DNA from: Selaginella tamariscina
Taxonomy: Eukaryota > Streptophyta > Lycopodiopsida > Selaginellales > Selaginellaceae
Assembly (NCBI GenBank): GCA_003024785.1
Contig: PUQB01000546.1
Coordinates: 105,545-169,544 of the forward strand
Direction of reading: 5' to 3'
Length of the DNA: 64,000 nucleotides
The notes beneath the pieces are model-generated. The model saw nothing but the letters and a program-made list of their open reading frames with translations, ran no database searches and was not told where the DNA came from. The translations under genes and the position numbers were made by a program. Below are positions 35,869 through 47,819 of this stretch, in pieces; position 1 is the stretch's first letter, and every line of letters starts with the position of its first letter.

Positions 35869-37800
35869 CGTTGATTGGAATGAGCATTTGAGCTGCTATG
35901 TTATACTTTAATATAATTTATATTACTAGGTTGTTTATATAGATAGATTATATTGAGTTGTAATATATGTTGAAATTATATTTATATGACTAATTTAATA
36001 TATGACTTTAGAAAATTAACCCACACACACACACACATACATTATTTATATAAACACACATGCATACACAAATTTCGATTGTACGGGCTTCCTTCACCTT
36101 TCATGTTTTATTCAAAGTTCCAAACAACACAATGCATATGGTTTTATTAAACTGTAAGCCATTAAAAATTATATTTAATATACAAAAACATGAAGGGTGA
36201 AATTACATTTAATATCCATTGATAATTAACATTTTCTTAACATTTATAATGTAGTATATTTTAATTGTCCCTTTTAGATTTTATAACAAAGGAATATGCT
36301 TAATATAATTAATTAATGGTAAAGTTTCATCTTAAAACAATTAGTTACTCATACTTATATTATAAAATATTTTAAATATACGTATTGTTATTAAACTAGT
36401 AAGTTCTAATTAACATATTAAATTGTCATTTAATATTAAAATGTAGTTTTACCCTTGGACATGATAAACATTGTCACAAAAACATATATAATACAATATT
36501 TTTTCTTTTAAAGAGAAGAAAGTATTTATTTTTATTTAATAATTAAGGAAAAAGATAATAATTTGGGTGTTTTTGTAATTTTATTTATGTAAATTCCTTA
36601 CATGGGCAAATAAATGTGCACCTACGTGCCAACCAAATTACAATGAACAATATTATCGTGAGCCACTGTAGTATACTAAGTTAATATTGATGTTAATACT
36701 GAAATATTAAAATATTTTAGAATAAAAATTAATAAATGTAAAATTAGAAATCTAAATTCAAATACTATTTAAATTTATACTAGTGGTTCATAACTTATGT
36801 CTTAATATACAAAGAAAGTTAGGGTTAAAAGTTTTAGTATTATAATTCAACACCAATTATTGGTTGATCTCTTATAATATTAATCAAATTAGTATATCTT
36901 CTTTTCTTTTTCATTAAAAAAATTTGTTTATTCTTTGGTATAGACTTTAGCCTTGATAATTGTAATATAATCTTTTAATAAACTATAAAAGTCAATAGTA
37001 TATTTTATATAATTATTAATATAAATATATAATGTATTAGTTACATTATAAATTTAAATATTAAGATGTATTATTATATATTTAGATAGTTTGGGAAGGC
37101 TACTATGTGCACTTCTTGTGTGATTTCATACAATTCATATATATACTTATATATAATTTTGAAGTGAAATGTATGACTTCCATAAAAATGTCATTGTCAA
37201 CACCAAGGGCATGTTGATGACATCACAAACAAACATAAACATGGATAATAATAATTAATATTCATAAATTATATTTTAGTGGTCAAAATACATTCTTCAC
37301 CACCATTGTAGGATTCTTTTATATAAAATAAAGAAACATGTTTATTTAAAGATAATTTTTGATTTATTTAATTTTTAATTGCCATACATGAGAATACTTT
37401 AGCATTGAGTAACAAATAAAAACTTCATTTCCCATGTCTATGACCAAAACTTTAACACATTATAAAATACATAAGGCTTAAAAGGTGTTATAGTAGAACA
37501 TGTATAAATTAAACGTGTTGAGACTGGAGATAATGTTTAATTTAAAGAGTGTTTTAAATAAGGGAGGGTAAAAAGTAAAATACAATATACTATATATAGT
37601 GAGGACCATCATTTTTATTTAATTTAAAGAGGTTTTAATTATATATGTTTAATTTAGACAGGTTCTATTTATAATGTTCATGAATAGTATAAATGACAAA
37701 TAACTATTAATTAGGTTAATTAATTTATACCTTTAAGGTTTTACTTTTAATAATCCTAAGGTTAATTAGCATGAAGGACATTAGGGATTGTACATCTTCT
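35869..37800. other. Non-coding AT-rich region
   Basis: No coding region, RNA gene or clear repeat beyond AT runs and a (CA)n patch at 36,022-36,037. Confidence 0.6.
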
Positions 37801-37849
37801 AGGAAATATTTATCTTAATTAACATGTCAAATCCTATAGGAGAAGAATC

Positions 37850-38540
37850 ATAATGAAGACATGGATGCAATATCACATATGGATTATAATAATCAAAATG
37901 ACAATGAAGTAGAATATGCAGAATTTTATTAAATATATAATTTAATTTAAATGAAGATGCAAATACAAATATAGACAAGTATGGTATTGAGAATATGCAA
38001 GAGGAGAATGATAACACAAAATTAAATCTTCATATGCTTGGTATAGATAACGCAGAGTTAGTCTTTATTTGTTTGGTATAGATGTTTTATTGAGGTAACC
38101 CATGAAAATGTAGATAGCATAACACATGGTTGGGTAAATAATATAGATGGAGATGCAATAATCCATATAACATAGCGCATGGTTGGGTAAACAATATAGA
38201 GGCAGAGTTGTATGGAGATGCAGAGATCCGTATAACATAGCACATGGTTGGGTAAATAATATAGAAACAAAGCTATATGGTTTTGAATTTAACTTGGAAT
38301 TGCTAAGCTTTCCTGAATATGTTAGTTAGGGGGCTTCAGTGTCATCTATACATAAATGCCGAGTGTGTGTATTTTAGTAAAGAAGTGGTGTGCCCTGTGT
38401 GTCAGGAAGAATTTGACATTGGTACCATGGTGAAGGAGATGCCATGCAACCATCCTTATCACGAAGGCCGTATACTCCCTTGGTTAAAGAAGCATAATAC
38501 ATGCCTAATGTGCAGATATGAACTACCTATTAATGTGTAA
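37850..38540 (+). pseudogene. RING-H2 finger (E3 ubiquitin ligase-like) pseudogene
   Basis: The final open stretch, 38,319-38,540, ends in a RING-H2 domain: CPVCQEEFDIGTMVKEMPCN, HPYHEGRILPWLKK, HNTCLMCRYELP. This is the plant CIP8/RNF126-like type, which binds an E2 enzyme and ubiquitinates targets. The fifth zinc ligand is lost: the usual Cys before ILPWL is Arg. Upstream, in broken frames with stops, are acidic, Asn-rich coding traces (YNNQNDNEVEYAEFY near 37,900) and a peptide repeat HGWVNNIE encoded by tandem DNA repeats. There are no introns. A missing ligand and multiple stops make this a pseudogene; the RING identification is firm. Confidence 0.75.
38111..38283. repeat. Three-copy tandem repeat in RING pseudogene
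   Basis: Units of about 52-66 bases sharing acatggttgggtaaataat, each encoding HGWVNNI in the protein frame. The second unit has extra bases (gcagagttgtatgg). Confidence 0.85.
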
Positions 38541-40063
38541 ATCAATTTTTTTTCATAAATAGACATACTTTACAAATTTGTTTCAAAACTCTCTCTCTCA
38601 TCATCATAATTATTAAATATTTATAAATACATTTAATAATATTATTATATTAATAAATATTTAATAATACTAACACTTTTAAAATATCGTAATGATATTG
38701 TGTTCTAAGTTTTTATAACCATTTTTAAATAGTTTTTTTTTAACTTTAAACTTTAATTTTGTAAACAATAATTAAAAAAATCTCATACACACTTATGCAT
38801 ACAGATCTTACTAAGCTCGATTCTATACAAAAGCTTTATGGACAAAAAAAAACTGTGTTAAACCCATACTAAACTAAACTCAACTACGACTTATCGAAGT
38901 AAGGGTGTGTGCATTAAGATATAATTATGTAAAGAATACATTACATTGGTGTGCATGTTTGTGTGGGTGTGGTGTCACATTAAGATTTAATTCTAGTTTT
39001 TGATATATAAATTGACATGCCATAAAAAACATAATGATATAATTACGATATAATAGTCCATTTCAATATAAAGCTTTCTGTTAACAGTTATACAATAAAT
39101 GACATGTAACAATTAAATGTTCATAGCATGAGCACCCATATACACACACACACATTTTCTAATATGCACCCATTACTGCGTAAGTTCATGTATATATGGA
39201 TGTAGATATGCTAGGAAGCATTTGTTGTACTTTTTTTGCCCCATGAATAACTACAACACTTCCTCTATGGATGTAGAGTATTCTATATGTATGCATATAT
39301 ATTAAACATGTAACGTAAGACAGCATACACGTGCTTAACCTTAAATGAGTACAAACCAACAAGTTAAAATGTGATTTAAGTGGGTATGCAACTAGAGTAT
39401 ATTCCTGTACACAACTAATCATTAAGTATATAATACTCTAATCAGTATATGCCTACTTAGGTAAATATACAGACATACATGTATAGTACACTTGTTTAAA
39501 TATAGTAAAGAGCAATATATATACATATACACGGTAACATCTTCATTTGGTGTTCCCAATGTCTTGTTATTACTAAATATAGAAAGAAAAAGAAAATATT
39601 GTTATCATATATATTATAATTATATATCAATTTTTATGAACAGTGATTTAATATATTATCTAAATAATGGATTTCATCCTAATATGAAATACATAAATAC
39701 TCTGTTATATAATACATTTGTTGTTTTTGTAAATGAAATATTAATAAATTGATGAAAGCGATACATAATAGAAGATTTATAACTTAAAAAATAAAGAGTA
39801 AATAGAAGATTCATCAAAATATCAATCATTTACATGTAAGATATTATATATATACCCATACACATTTGATATATTTAATTATTTATTTTGCAAAAAAAAC
39901 ATCAACAAAGACATTAATGTGGATAACATGTAGAGTGTTTGAAAGGTTAACACATGTATATAGAGATGTGTGTGTGTCTATATATAATGTTAGTTTATTT
40001 ATATTAAAATAACATAAGTTTGTAAGAGATTAACAAAAACATGCACAATGCTATATTTAAATT

Positions 40064-40101
<38 letters not shown>

Positions 40102-40820
40102 CATGTATAACATTAATTTACATATGTATATAAATTTCTCTCTCTCTCTCTTATATATATAGTGGCAATAAATAGTTAAAATAAACAATTTTTATGTATA
40201 TACAAAGATACATAATATATGTACATGAGTGTAATTTATATATTATAAAGAGCTAATAAGGTATATTGAACATGGTTTCACATAAGAAAATAATAATGGA
40301 GGCACTAAGGAGTTGAAGTTTTAAAGTATTTTTTGAAATTAAAGACATTGAATAAGAACATATAACATGAGGCACTAAGGAGTTGAAGTTTTAAAGTATT
40401 TTTTGAAATTAAAGACATTGAATAAGAACACATGTTATATGTAAAAACTTATTCAGTAACCAAGTAAATGAAAATTGAATATTAATAATTTATTTTTAAT
40501 TTAATTAATCACTTTAATGAAAAAACATAATGGTAATTATTGTTAAAGAGGTAGTGTGGGCCTTAGTTTTTTGTTTTTTTTTTGACATTAATGCTAATTA
40601 AAAATTGTATATGTATAAGATCTTATATTTTACCTAGTATAAGTAATTTTTTAAGTGTTATATGTTTTAAAAATCATTAGCATTTTTAATACATTTATTC
40701 ATGTCCTGGTCTGTACCAGGAAATTACTGTTTTGAAAAATTCTGCCTTTTACCTCTTTCATATACTAATGAACAAAGGGATTTCTCAGGGGGAAAAAAAT
40801 ATATTAAAAAGAGCATATAT
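38541..40820. other. Non-coding AT-rich region
   Basis: Includes a (TA)n run at 40,069-40,096 and a two-copy tandem repeat at 40,299-40,430. Nothing coding is recognised. Confidence 0.6.
40299..40430. repeat. Perfect two-copy tandem repeat, period 70
   Basis: The unit starting gaggcactaaggagttgaag at 40,299 repeats exactly from 40,369 for about 62 bases, indicating a recent tandem duplication. Confidence 0.95.
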
Positions 40821-41185
40821 ATTAGTGTATACTTAAATTTAAATAAACATTATTTAACTATAATTTAAACACCAAATGATCAAAATTTAACTCTAATTTA
40901 ATACAATATATACCATATTAAACACCAAATCTTCAAAAGAAAATGAATGTAATGGGGTATTTCAGGACTATATTCTCCATTAAGTTACAACAAGAAACAT
41001 ATATAAGGATCACAGCGCAAGATCTACCCAAGGCAAGCAATTTTTATAATGTGCATGTTTTACACAAATTTGTATTTATAACATATAATATGTATATATA
41101 TATTGTTTGTACTAGTCTGAAGCTTCTACAGCAAAGAAATTCTCTATTCCAGCTACCTTGGAGGGAAGTATTGGCTAGGTAGTGA
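40820..41185 (+). pseudogene. Fragment of the unrecognised 8-9.5 kb gene
   Basis: Plus-strand relative of the gene at 8-9.5 kb. After gtatttcag at about 40,961 the frame reads SIKLQQETYIRITAQDLPK, matching 9,482-9,415 in reverse; at 41,117-41,170 a second block reads SLKLLQQRNSLFQLPW, matching the shorter remnant at 9,326. Intron sequence upstream (accaaatgatcaaaattta) also matches in inverted form. The protein is not recognised. It ends just before the hAT element. Confidence 0.55.
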
Positions 41186-41357
41186 ATCCATTATAGATTT
41201 AATATTTAATATACATTATATATAGATACACATACCATAGCTTCAAAACACGAACACGAACACGGCATTCAATTTTTTGAACACGAACACGGAACACGGA
41301 AATGAACACGGATAAACACGGGTGAAAACACGAATATTCTCTAGAATATTCTACTTA

Positions 41358-43418
41358 TCACTCCATCTCATCTAGAAGCTCCTCATTAGCAGGATCATCA
41401 TCTTCGTCTTCGTCCTCTTCTTCCATAGCTTCAATATCAGCATCAGTAATTTGAGGAATACTTCCTGTCTGGCTCAATCCCACAAACTTGTCATAGGAAG
41501 TGTGGCTCCCTATCAACTTGGTATTACTGGCCACAAATACCAAGTCTGCAATCCGGCTCACTGCTAAGCAATTCCTCTTCTTTGAAGTGATGTGCCCAAA
41601 AATGCTGAACAATCGCTCCACAGATGAGGAAGAACTTGCCTGACTAAGCACTCGAATTGCCAACCTCTGCAAATCTGGACCTGAGTAGCCATTGTCCTCC
41701 CACCACTGCACAGAACCCTTTGTTGTACGATCCATCTGAGAGTCCCGGTGCCAAAACTACCCTCCAAGTTCCTGTATTGGCAAAGCTGATTTTTTATAGT
41801 TGACCTTTGCTGATAGTCAGGGAACTGGATCTTCAAGTACATGTTCCAATCTTTGGAAACTTCCCTGGATTTTTCCTGTCCTCGCCCCTGAAACTCTGGA
41901 TCAAGCATGTATGCCACGGAGTGAAAGGTGCTATGATAAGCCCACCACCTGTTTGAAATCAATTGGTTTAGCTCCTCATACCTAAGATTGTTCTCCTCTT
42001 GTTGACGGATGTTCTCGCTCATCTGATCCATCCCCTCGTAGACCTTCCCAATCACAGGCACGTCTCCGTCAACCATCCGTAGCAAATACATCACCCTCCT
42101 TGAAACACCCAGCATGTGGTTAACCTCGTTCCAGTATGTATCGTTGAACACAATTCCTCGGCATGCTATCCCAGAATCTGTCCTTGACTCTAGCCTTGCA
42201 TTGTAAGCGTCGCTCACAAACATTTGTTGTAGCTTTGGCCTCAGCTCCACCAATCTCTCCATCATAAGAAAGTTGAAGGCGAATCGTGTTTCGCTGAACT
42301 TCAACACTCGTCGTGAAGAGAAGGATGCCAAAATCGCTACTAGATGCGAATGGTTCCGGAGGAAGCCAACCAGAGTCTTTCCCTTGTCTAGCAGCCCAAC
42401 CATCCATGGTAGTTTTGCGAAATCCTTGAGAATGTTGTTCAAACAATGAGCTAAGCACGGAGCCCACATAATCCTTGGCTTCCTCGCCTCTAAGCCTAGC
42501 AGCAGCCTTGTTTGAAGCCTCACCATCCGTGACAATAAGAACAACATTCTCCTCTCCAACAATCTCGATACCTCGCTCCCATGTCGCAAAAACGTTATCA
42601 GCCGTCTTCCCACTAGAAGATATATCAATGGCCTCGAGAAAAGTCGACTGTCCTCTGCTGTATGCAACAAGCCCCATGATATGTCGATTTCTTGTGTCAT
42701 TCCATGCATCAGCAACAAGAGTAACCCCACAATTCTTCCAACGTGCCTTCACCTTGGCAAGTTGAACTTCAAGATTGGCTTTCTCCACTTGCAACAATTG
42801 CTCTCGCAATGCTGTCTCTGTTGGAAGATCGTAGGGAATTCCATGCCTTGCAATCTGCTGCACCATCTCCTTGAAATGGTGAGAACGAGCTTTCACAAAT
42901 GGTATGTGCTCGTTCCAGAAAAATCGTCCTATAGCCATATCCACTGCTTCCTTCCTTTTTGGATCAAAAGAATCCCGGATTCCCTGCTGTGTTGCGAAAA
43001 AAACCTGGAAATTCCTTCTACAGAATTGCCATGGTGTAGAACTCTGGGAAGCAACAAAACTCTCTCCTCCAGTGCTTTGGATGCCTTCGACACGTGTAGA
43101 AACTGCTCGTTTCTTGCTTTGGTGTTTTCCAGCCAAAACCTGGTCGTCGATGGTTTTAGCCATCTCCCTAAGCTGTTGTCTCTTCTCTGCTGAGATGACA
43201 TCACAACTTAAGATTTCATGACCAGCTTCCCCTGTGAGATGTCCCCTCACACGATCCACACCTGAAACTTTGTCTCTCAACGAACACCACTTGCAAGACC
43301 AGCGTCGATGCCCACTACGGCAGTTTGTTTGATCACCAAGGATCACTTCTTCCCACCAAACGGATGATGGATGTCGCCCTGTTGAAGTCCTCCTGCTCTG
43401 GCTCCCAGATGCCATCAC
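41358..43418 (-). pseudogene. hAT transposase, nearly complete, two frameshifts
   Basis: Three successive frames make one transposase of about 685 residues. Segment 1 (43,418 to about 42,430) has a BED-type zinc finger (CKWCSLRDKVSGVDR, HLTGEAGH) and DUF659-like region with VADAWNDTRNRHIMG and IVTDGEASNK, supplying the two catalytic Asp residues. Segment 2 (about 42,480-41,790) has PCLAHCLNNILKDFAKLPWM and the helical insertion domain, with NDTYWNEV and YEELNQLISNRWWAYHSTFH. Segment 3 (41,735-41,358) is the C-terminal dimerisation domain with SSSSSVERLFSIFGHITSKK, including the catalytic Glu, then an acidic tail and stop. Frames change near 42,450 and 41,745. No premature stops occur apart from those shifts, so the copy is young or the shifts are sequencing errors. 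Confidence 0.9.
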
Positions 43419-43428
43419 TCAGCTCAAC

Positions 43429-43575
43429 CTCTAAAATCCTGCACCTGCTTCTACTCCAATCCACAATCACTCAGTCCAACCTCTAAAATCCCACACCCTG
43501 CTGCTGCTCCAATCCACAATTGCTCAGCCTCTAAAATCCCACACCCTGCTCCTGTTCCAATCCACAATCGGTCAC
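43429..43575. repeat. Three-copy tandem repeat upstream of hAT transposase
   Basis: Units of about 50-60 bases built on cctctaaaatcc, cacaccctgct and ccaatccacaat, in the untranslated leader of the transposase gene. Confidence 0.85.
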
Positions 43576-44181
43576 GCCCTGCGCCTAAAAAAATTTTGAA
43601 AAACTCAAAATTTTAGAATCACGCCGTCAATAACACAATCGCAACGCCAAGCAACTAAGAATCACAGCAATCTACAAAGATGCAGTGCCAAGCAGCTAAG
43701 AATTATGGCAGAAGCAATCCAAGGAGAAAATTTGGGAGAGAAAATCTACAAACCTGGAGACAATGATCAGGAATTTTTTGCAGCGAAATCAGGCGTGGCT
43801 GAGCGCCATTCCTCCCACTCCAGCGCTAGAATCCTAGAGAGGGCATTCCCAGCCCAAGAAAATCGCCATAGATCGCTGGAAAAACCTTTTGATTGATCGC
43901 AGGAATTTTTGATTGATCGCAAGACAAGAAAACATCAAAGCGCAAAACGCTCACGTGAACCACGTGAGCTATTGTTTTAGAACACGGCGTGGTCACACGT
44001 ATTTGACCGTGTTTCAACCGTGTTTGGAGCCGTGTTTTGGAGCATTGACCGAGTCAATGAACACGGCCCGTGTTAACACGGCTGGGGGGCCATGTTCGTG
44101 TCACCACGCCAACACGCCGTGGTGCACGGAGTGTTTTGAGCACTGCATCAAAGTATGCATATGTATATGAATCAAGTTTAC

Positions 44182-44600
44182 CTCTAATTCTCTATCAACT
44201 GTTGTCCGATCCTTGACACTGGCACAAAAGGCCGCAAATTATTTAACTGTGAGAGGGAGAGAGAGTCGCGTCGATATACCATAGTTTTTATGTATATACG
44301 TACAAATATATACATCCACACACACGCACGCGCGCACACACATATACAGTACCCTAAATCAGTGTTTTGCTTCTTGGGTTGTTTTCGATTTATTTACTTC
44401 TGTGTGTGTTTTGTCTAATTTTCCCTTCATCTTTGAATACTCTTTCATATGAAAATTTAATGCCTGATTGTTTTAAAATACTTTTAGATTATCTTAGTAT
44501 TGTGTTCTCGTTGTTTAATATAAAAATCATTAATTTATAAATTATCATAATTATATTTAAATTAAACAGCATCACCTATTCAAATGAACGATATAGGCAG
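44182..44600 (-). pseudogene. STK19: STK19 fragment, minus strand (exons 2 and 4, exon-5-like)
   Basis: On the minus strand: an exon-5-like motif near 44,600-44,560, exon 2 at 44,440-44,351 (KGKLDKTHTE, then stops), and exon 4 at 44,246-44,182 (LRPFV, then SVKDRTTVDRELE) with its GTAAAC donor. Exon 3 is missing, and about 15 bases inside exon 4 (the LRTQLYS region) are deleted. The sequence downstream matches the STK19 intron until it is cut by the hAT element. The fragment cannot be translated. Confidence 0.8.
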
Positions 44601-46260
44601 ACGGATGTATTAATATATATGAATAGTACGTGTGCTGTATGTGTGTGTGTGAGTGTGTGCATATGTTACATTCAGATGTGTACCCACTTCCTCATACTGC
44701 AGATCTTTTGGATCAACTAGGGCGAAGCCGTTCATTTACCAACTTATAAATATTAGCAAGTTCCAATGATTGACATGGACATTTTCAATTGTTTTTTTGG
44801 ACATTATATGAGTTTTTGGTGATGCCTTTTGGTTTGAGTAATGCTCAAGCAACTTTTCAGGATATGATGGATGAGGTTCTTTGCGATATACTGAAGGTGA
44901 CTGCTGACTTCATCGATTATGTTTTAATCCATTCGGATGGAACGTGGGAGGAACATGCTGGTGATGTACGCAAGGTTTTGGATTGGCTGCAGGAAGTTGG
45001 TTTAAACTAAAGCCATTTAAGTGTATATTTGGATCTAAGGACACCACTTATCTTGGCTATCACATTTCTCATAAAGGTTTGGAAGTTGATTTTGACAAAC
45101 TTGTTACAGTTTTAAAGTTTTCTACGCCGAAGTGTGTGAACGATGTGCAATGCTTTCTTAGCAAGGTACAATATCTGGGCCATTTTGTAAATCATTTTTC
45201 AGATCGTACTACACCATTTGTGAGCATTGTTGAAGTCGTCAATGTCATCTTTTGTCTGGTCTAACGATTGCAAGTGGATGTTTGCGATCTTAAAGAGCTG
45301 TTGATGACTCCTCCAGTTTTGGTGTACCATGATTACACTCGTCCTTGCATCTTGCGCGTGGATGCTTCTAACATTAGTCTCGGGGGTGTATTGATGCAAG
45401 AGAGTACAAGTGTACTTGGTCAACGACATTCCATTGTGTACATTAGTTGTATGTTGTAGCTAGTAAATGTGAACTACTCCATGACAGAGAAGGGAGTGTC
45501 TAGTAGCGGTTTGGGGTTTTGAAAAGCTTCATGCCTACTTGCATGGTTCTTAGACGTTGTTGGAAGGCAATTATGTAGTAGTTACTTCGTTGTTAAAGCA
45601 TAAGAATTTGATTGGCCGTATTGCTTAGTGGGCCTTGAAGCTTCAATTTTACGACTTTAAGGTTGTTCATCGCCTAGGGAGTTACATGGCTGATGCTGAT
45701 GGTTTTTCTTGGGCTCCTCTTCCACCTTCTCTTTCTTCTTCTATCCCTGAGGAGCCAATTGTTCTAGCATCAGTGGACTTTTTGGATGAAGATTCGATAT
45801 CATCAGCAATTTGACATTCAGTGTCTGCAAGGTGCAAAATTAGATTTGCCATCTTTGGATGAGGTTTGGGAAGTTCAAAAGGTTAAGACGTGGATTCGAA
45901 AGCTTCGTGATGGGTTTAAAAATCCTGCATCACTTGCTGATGACTTATCTTTCAAGCACTTACATTTGCAATATTGCCTTCAGGATGACCTTCTTTTATT
46001 TTGTGAGGACTGATCCAGATGATCATTTATGTTGGTGCATTCAGTCTTCATTCCATACTTCCTCCACACTTACCATGACTCTCTTGTTCTTGGCGGGCAC
46101 ATGACTTGTCGTGTGATGGAGAAGTTATGCAAATCTTTCTATTGGCCAAAGATGCAAGGAGATGTGATTCGATATGTGCATAGTTGTGTGTGGTGCTAAG
46201 TTTGCAATACTCCCCTTGTACTTTGAAAGAACGGTTTGAGTCAATTGCAATTGCTCGTCC

Positions 46261-46265
46261 GTTTG
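46261..46265. repeat. Target-site duplication gtttg, left
   Basis: Five bases identical to 47,815-47,819 at the other end of the solo LTR. Confidence 0.85.
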
Positions 46266-47814
46266 TGTCAGAGTTTTAACTTGGAGGGCTAACACATGGC
46301 AACATGTGGCTGCCAAATGGCCTTCCAACGTCAATTTCCTGTGTGCGCAACACTAAGTTTTCCAAGATGACCCTAAGAGTCTGACTCATATGAATAGTTA
46401 AAAAGAAGACTTAGAGTAATACCTAAGCCCCCTAGAATGACCATCCCCTAAACCTTAGAGGATATCTCAAGTAGACTTTAGGATCCTATCCCAGTAGACC
46501 TAAATAGGCTCATGCCCTAACCCCACAAAGGAGATGTGTTTCACACATGCCCCCATGACAGAGTTAAGACATCGTCATTTACCCCTTGAGGAATCATCCT
46601 CGTCCGGGAGAATAACCCTTTAGGGCGACAAGGGGTACCTTGAACCACGACTAACCTTTAAGAGTTTTGAGTGGCCAAGTCATACTCTAGACTAGGGCTA
46701 ATACTTAGTGAGGACATGAGTGTGCACCATAGGTGAACACAAATGTTTTGCTAAGCAAACTCCCTAAAATTAGGTTTGGATAACCCTAAGTACATGATCT
46801 TGCGAGTGTCTCATGATAAGGCTTTGCTAATGAGCTTAGGTTAAATCCTAAGAAGAATAAGCATCCTAGTGGAAACACAAGCATGCATATTTACTAGAGT
46901 ATCCAATTCTTTGGCGACAAACTCATGACATGACCCCAAAAGGTGTGCCTCGGGCGTTGTATCATGTGACGTTTAGCTCAGTGTCACATCTCCATGTGAC
47001 ATTGCCTTCCATGATATGGGTTATCATGCCATAGCCCTTAGATTAAAGAGTTGCACTAAGTGCCACAAACGTGGCTCATAAATGCCAACTCTAGAACCCC
47101 TTAGTGAACCTTTAGGAAACTGGGTAATGTGAACTTATCAAACAAGATCCCACATCCACAGTTAGAGAAGGACATAGATGTGCCTTGCTTGGCCATGAGT
47201 GCTACACCTAGCTTGATGTGGATGAGGAGGCTAGAGACAAACCTCAACCTTTGCTTCTTAAAACGTACATTCTGACAATACCTTCCAGGCATGGATTTGC
47301 CAATGTTAAGGGTGAGATATCCTGAAAGTGGGACGTACCCTTGTCATTTGGAATTAGGGTGACACAACAAAGGACGACACAAGCTAGGCAGAAGAGCAAC
47401 GAACTTAGTCATGAACCCAGGAGCTCTCTTACTTATATTCTACCTTATTTATGTGATGGAGCCTTGCCCCCCCCCCCCTTCCTATATGTGTAAGTAGATT
47501 GGCACGAAATGCCAACCCCTTAGTTAATGAAATGAATTTTGCACACTAACCCCTACCCCTAAAACCCTACCCAAGGGGGTGGGGGTTCTAGGTGGGTTAG
47601 GGCAACCCTAGGGTTAGGTTAACCCTAGGGGTGTTTCTAACCCTATTTAACATGCCAAACTCATCTAACTAGGACGTCAAATTAGGGGTGGTTTTCTAAA
47701 AGGTAAGTGCTACCTTTGCTTAAAGTTTCTCGCGATATGTAAAGACAGCCGGTCGGACTACCCCTAACACCTAAGTGCACCAAGCTGGGCTGTTTCTTAG
47801 TAAAAACTATGACA
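46266..47814. mobile_element. Solo LTR nested in the gypsy integrase, with 5-bp target duplication
   Basis: A 1,549-base block beginning tgtcagag and ending ctatgaca, so the ends form the TGTCA/TGACA inverted termini of an LTR. It is flanked by direct repeats gtttg at 46,261-46,265 and 47,815-47,819. Removing the block and one gtttg rejoins the integrase reading ARPFELVAFNLMGPF exactly. It is much GC-richer than the surroundings, has no pol genes, and contains CCCTAA-like stretches near 47,545-47,640 and a C run near 47,467. I infer a solo LTR left by recombination between two LTRs. Strand of transcription is not determined. Confidence 0.9.
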
Positions 47815-47819
47815 GTTTG
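47815..47819. repeat. Target-site duplication gtttg, right
   Basis: Matches 46,261-46,265; restores the integrase frame when collapsed. Confidence 0.85.

Larger units (their letters stand above)
41236..44145 (-). mobile_element. hAT-family DNA transposon
   Basis: About 2.9 kb with terminal inverted repeats near catagcttcaaaacacg (left) and, in reverse, cagtgctcaaaacactc (right), which fits hAT ends. Both sub-ends are dense in short gaacacgg / ccgtgtt motifs in opposite orientation (41,245-41,335 and 43,980-44,120), like the transposase-binding subterminal repeats of hAT elements. It is GC-richer than its surroundings and carries one transposase gene. The right flank matches an STK19 intron (52,435-52,490), so the element landed in an STK19 copy. 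An 8-base target duplication is expected but not clear. Confidence 0.8.

Noticed and set aside
38111-38283. Regular repeats that might be a CRISPR array
   Set aside because: Three degenerate tandem units within a plant RING pseudogene, with no spacer pattern; the genome is eukaryotic.
47101-47292. 63-residue open frame inside the solo LTR
   Set aside because: Short, no similarity recognised, expected by chance in GC-richer DNA.
47540-47650. Telomere-like CCCTAA/TTAGGG runs
   Set aside because: Irregular, short, and inside the solo LTR; not an array.
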